Both the position numbers and the translations under genes were made by a program. Below the pieces are notes generated by a model. That model did no database searches and was not told the origin of the DNA. It saw only the letters and a program-made list of their open reading frames with translations. This document shows, one piece after another, positions 6,362-7,197 of a stretch of DNA of 7,197 bases (within the stretch, counting starts at the first letter, position 1; the number at the start of each line of letters is the position of its first letter). The stretch comes from an uncultured Verrucomicrobiae bacterium (GTDB lineage Bacteria > Verrucomicrobiota > Verrucomicrobiia > Verrucomicrobiales > DEV007): contig CALDKL010000204.1 of NCBI GenBank assembly GCA_937898895.1, forward strand, positions 1 to 7,197, written 5' to 3'.

Positions 6362-6735
6362 AGCCGGGTTCCCAACTGGGAACGAGGCTTTCCCAAGCCT
6401 CGGGCGGTGCCTGGGTGGCCGGAAGAGTGGGGGGCGCTTGGGAAAGCACCCCTCCCTGATTCCGCGAAGCCCGCGCAAGGAAACACGCGGCGGGATTCCT
6501 CACTGGGAACGAGGCTTTCCCAAGCCTCGGGCGGTGCCTGGGTGGCCGGAATCGTGGGGGGCGCTTGGGAAAGCACCCCTCCCTGATTCCGCGAAGTGCG
6601 CGTAGAGGAAACACGCTGCGGGTTCTTCACTGGGAACGAGGCTTTCCCAAGCCTCGGGCGGAGCATGGGCGGCCGGAATCGTGGGGGGCGCTTAGGAAAG
6701 CACCCCTCCTGAAACCACGGAAGTCGCGCGCAATT
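6362..6735. repeat. Tandem array of three 127-base repeats with paired hairpins
   Basis: ACTGGGAACGAGGC recurs at 6375, 6502 and 6629, spacing exactly 127 each time. Copies 1 and 2 are nearly identical over about 95 bases and differ mostly in the last 30; copy 3 is more diverged and fades out near 6735. A partial tail of a preceding copy (6362-6374) starts three bases after the large gene's stop. Each copy holds two hairpins. The first has arms CGAGGCTT and AAGCCTCG with loop TCCC (6383-6402 in copy 1). The second has arms GGGGCGCTT and AAGCACCCC (one C-A mismatch) with loop GGGA (6431-6452). The two hairpins share a 12-base inverted match, GCTTTCCCAAGC against GCTTGGGAAAGC, so they may also pair with each other. 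This resembles REP/BIME-type palindromic repeats. Minus-strand ORFs through the array merely repeat the same peptide and are not genes. Confidence 0.93.
6368..6383. repeat. Short palindrome at the first repeat junction
   Basis: GTTCCCA (6368-6374) and TGGGAAC (6377-6383) are perfect inverted copies separated by two bases. The palindrome exists only at the start of copy 1, where the partial upstream unit meets the first full one; the matching positions in copies 2 and 3 read ATTCCTC and GTTCTTC before ACTGGGAAC and do not pair. It begins nine bases after the large gene's stop. It competes with the first hairpin for one base only. No T-run follows, so any role in ending that transcript is speculative. 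Confidence 0.5.
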
Positions 6736-6741
6736 TTCCGC

Positions 6742-6770
6742 TTGCCTGCCCCGGCCTTCGCGACTAGCTT
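6742..6770 (+). promoter_or_regulatory. Candidate rpmE promoter
   Basis: TTGCCT (6742-6747, 4 of 6 to TTGACA) and TAGCTT (6765-6770, matching TATAAT at its first, second and last positions) are separated by exactly 17 bases. A start site a few bases later would give a leader of about 22 nt before the rpmE ATG. The pair lies just past the repeat array, in the only unique sequence upstream of rpmE, which favours it. Confidence 0.5.
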
Positions 6771-6799
6771 CCGCCCCTCCCAACCCCAAGTACGACAAC

Positions 6800-7051
6800 A
6801 TGAAAGCGGATATCCATCCCAACTACAAGGAAGCGGTGATCCAGTGCCACTGCGGCAATGTGATCCAAACCCGTTCCACCGTGGCAAACATCCACGTCGG
6901 GATTTGCTCCGCCTGCCACCCCTTCTTCACCGGAGAAGTCCGTTTCGTCGACACGGCAGGTCGCGTCGACAAGTTCCAAAAGCGTTTCGGCGGTGCCAAG
7001 GCCGCCTCGGATCGCCGCAAGAAGCCGAAACTTTCGGATCTCAGCGCGTAG
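6800..7051 (+). CDS. rpmE: 50S ribosomal protein L31 (type A, zinc-binding)
   Basis: A component of the large ribosomal subunit at the bridge to the small subunit. The 83-residue protein carries the family's hallmarks in order: the KADIHPNY start, CHC (16-18) and CSACHPFFTG (36-45), which supply the four zinc-ligand cysteines of the 'C+' form (16, 18, 36, 39), then VDTAGRVDKFQKRFG (50-64). The basic tail after residue 65 (AKAASDRRKKPKLSDLSA) is longer than in the E. coli protein and lacks conserved features. No Shine-Dalgarno is evident before the ATG at 6800, as elsewhere in this window. It appears to be a single-gene unit with its own promoter and terminator. Zinc-binding L31 is the form used when zinc is plentiful; no Zur-type operator was recognised upstream. 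Confidence 0.97.
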   Translation: MKADIHPNYKEAVIQCHCGNVIQTRSTVANIHVGICSACHPFFTGEVRFVDTAGRVDKFQKRFGGAKAASDRRKKPKLSDLSA

Positions 7052-7074
7052 GTTTTGATTTTCTGATTCCCGAG

Positions 7075-7116
7075 AACGGTGACTTTGCCCTGCGGCATCG
7101 TCGCCGTTTTTGTTTT
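7075..7116 (+). terminator. Intrinsic terminator of rpmE
   Basis: AACGGTGAC (7075-7083) pairs with GTCGCCGTT (7100-7108), nine pairs including one G-T wobble. The 16-base loop holds an inner TGCC/GGCA helix (7086-7089 with 7094-7097). The stem is followed by TTTTGTTTT, a Rho-independent terminator 23 bases after the rpmE stop codon. Confidence 0.85.
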
Positions 7117-7197
7117 CTGATCCCCTCGCCTGCTTTTCGCCCCCGTGGATTGTTCCGCCCTCATCGCCCGAAAACGGCTCCGCCTCCCGGAATTGGA

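Noticed and set aside
5661..6822. Minus-strand ORFs of 317 and 174 codons running through the repeat array
   Set aside because: Their apparent internal repeats (WESLVPS and similar) are just the DNA repeat translated. They also run antisense into the end of the dehydrogenase gene. Proteins of this kind are typical false annotations over palindromic repeats.
6823..7164. A 113-codon minus-strand ORF over rpmE
   Set aside because: It is antisense to an unmistakable L31 gene and runs through that gene's terminator hairpin.

Overview
The window looks like chromosomal DNA from a GC-rich member of the PVC superphylum, most likely a verrucomicrobium. The main evidence is the 1499-residue secreted protein at 1860-6359. 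It combines a ThuA-like domain, a discoidin-type domain, the beta-propeller 'PVC-type membrane-bound dehydrogenase' domain, HEAT repeats and the C-terminal single-haem domain typical of Planctomycetes and Verrucomicrobia. Genes without a Shine-Dalgarno sequence (the large gene and rpmE) fit this assignment. It rests on family knowledge; no database search was run.

Layout, left to right. Positions 1-77 are not trustworthy: 55-77 is a 23-base exact match to the Illumina TruSeq read-2 adapter, and 1-54 is an unrelated scrap beyond it. Positions 78-1115 (minus strand) hold a NifS/IscS-type cysteine desulfurase starting at GTG, cut off near its C-terminus by the adapter. Upstream of it, on the same strand, is a 50-residue lipoprotein gene (1262-1414) with a strong intrinsic terminator (1185-1209). 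A 445-base divergent intergenic region separates this from the large plus-strand gene. It contains an inverted repeat and a 45-codon ORF (1726-1863) with a good ribosome binding site, whose stop overlaps the large gene's start as ATGA.

Immediately after the large gene's stop comes an array of three tandem copies of a 127-base repeat (about 6362-6735). Each copy carries two facing hairpins with complementary loops. Then follows rpmE (ribosomal protein L31, zinc-binding type, 6800-7051) with a plausible promoter and an intrinsic terminator. The last 80 bases hold nothing recognisable.

The genes do not form one pathway. Cysteine desulfurase (sulfur mobilisation for Fe-S clusters or tRNA thiolation) and L31 (translation) are housekeeping. 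The giant protein is an accessory periplasmic or cell-surface oxidoreductase, probably for carbohydrate-derived substrates. The points most worth following up are its five-module architecture, the overlapping leader ORF, the hairpin repeat array, and the adapter-made truncation at the left end.
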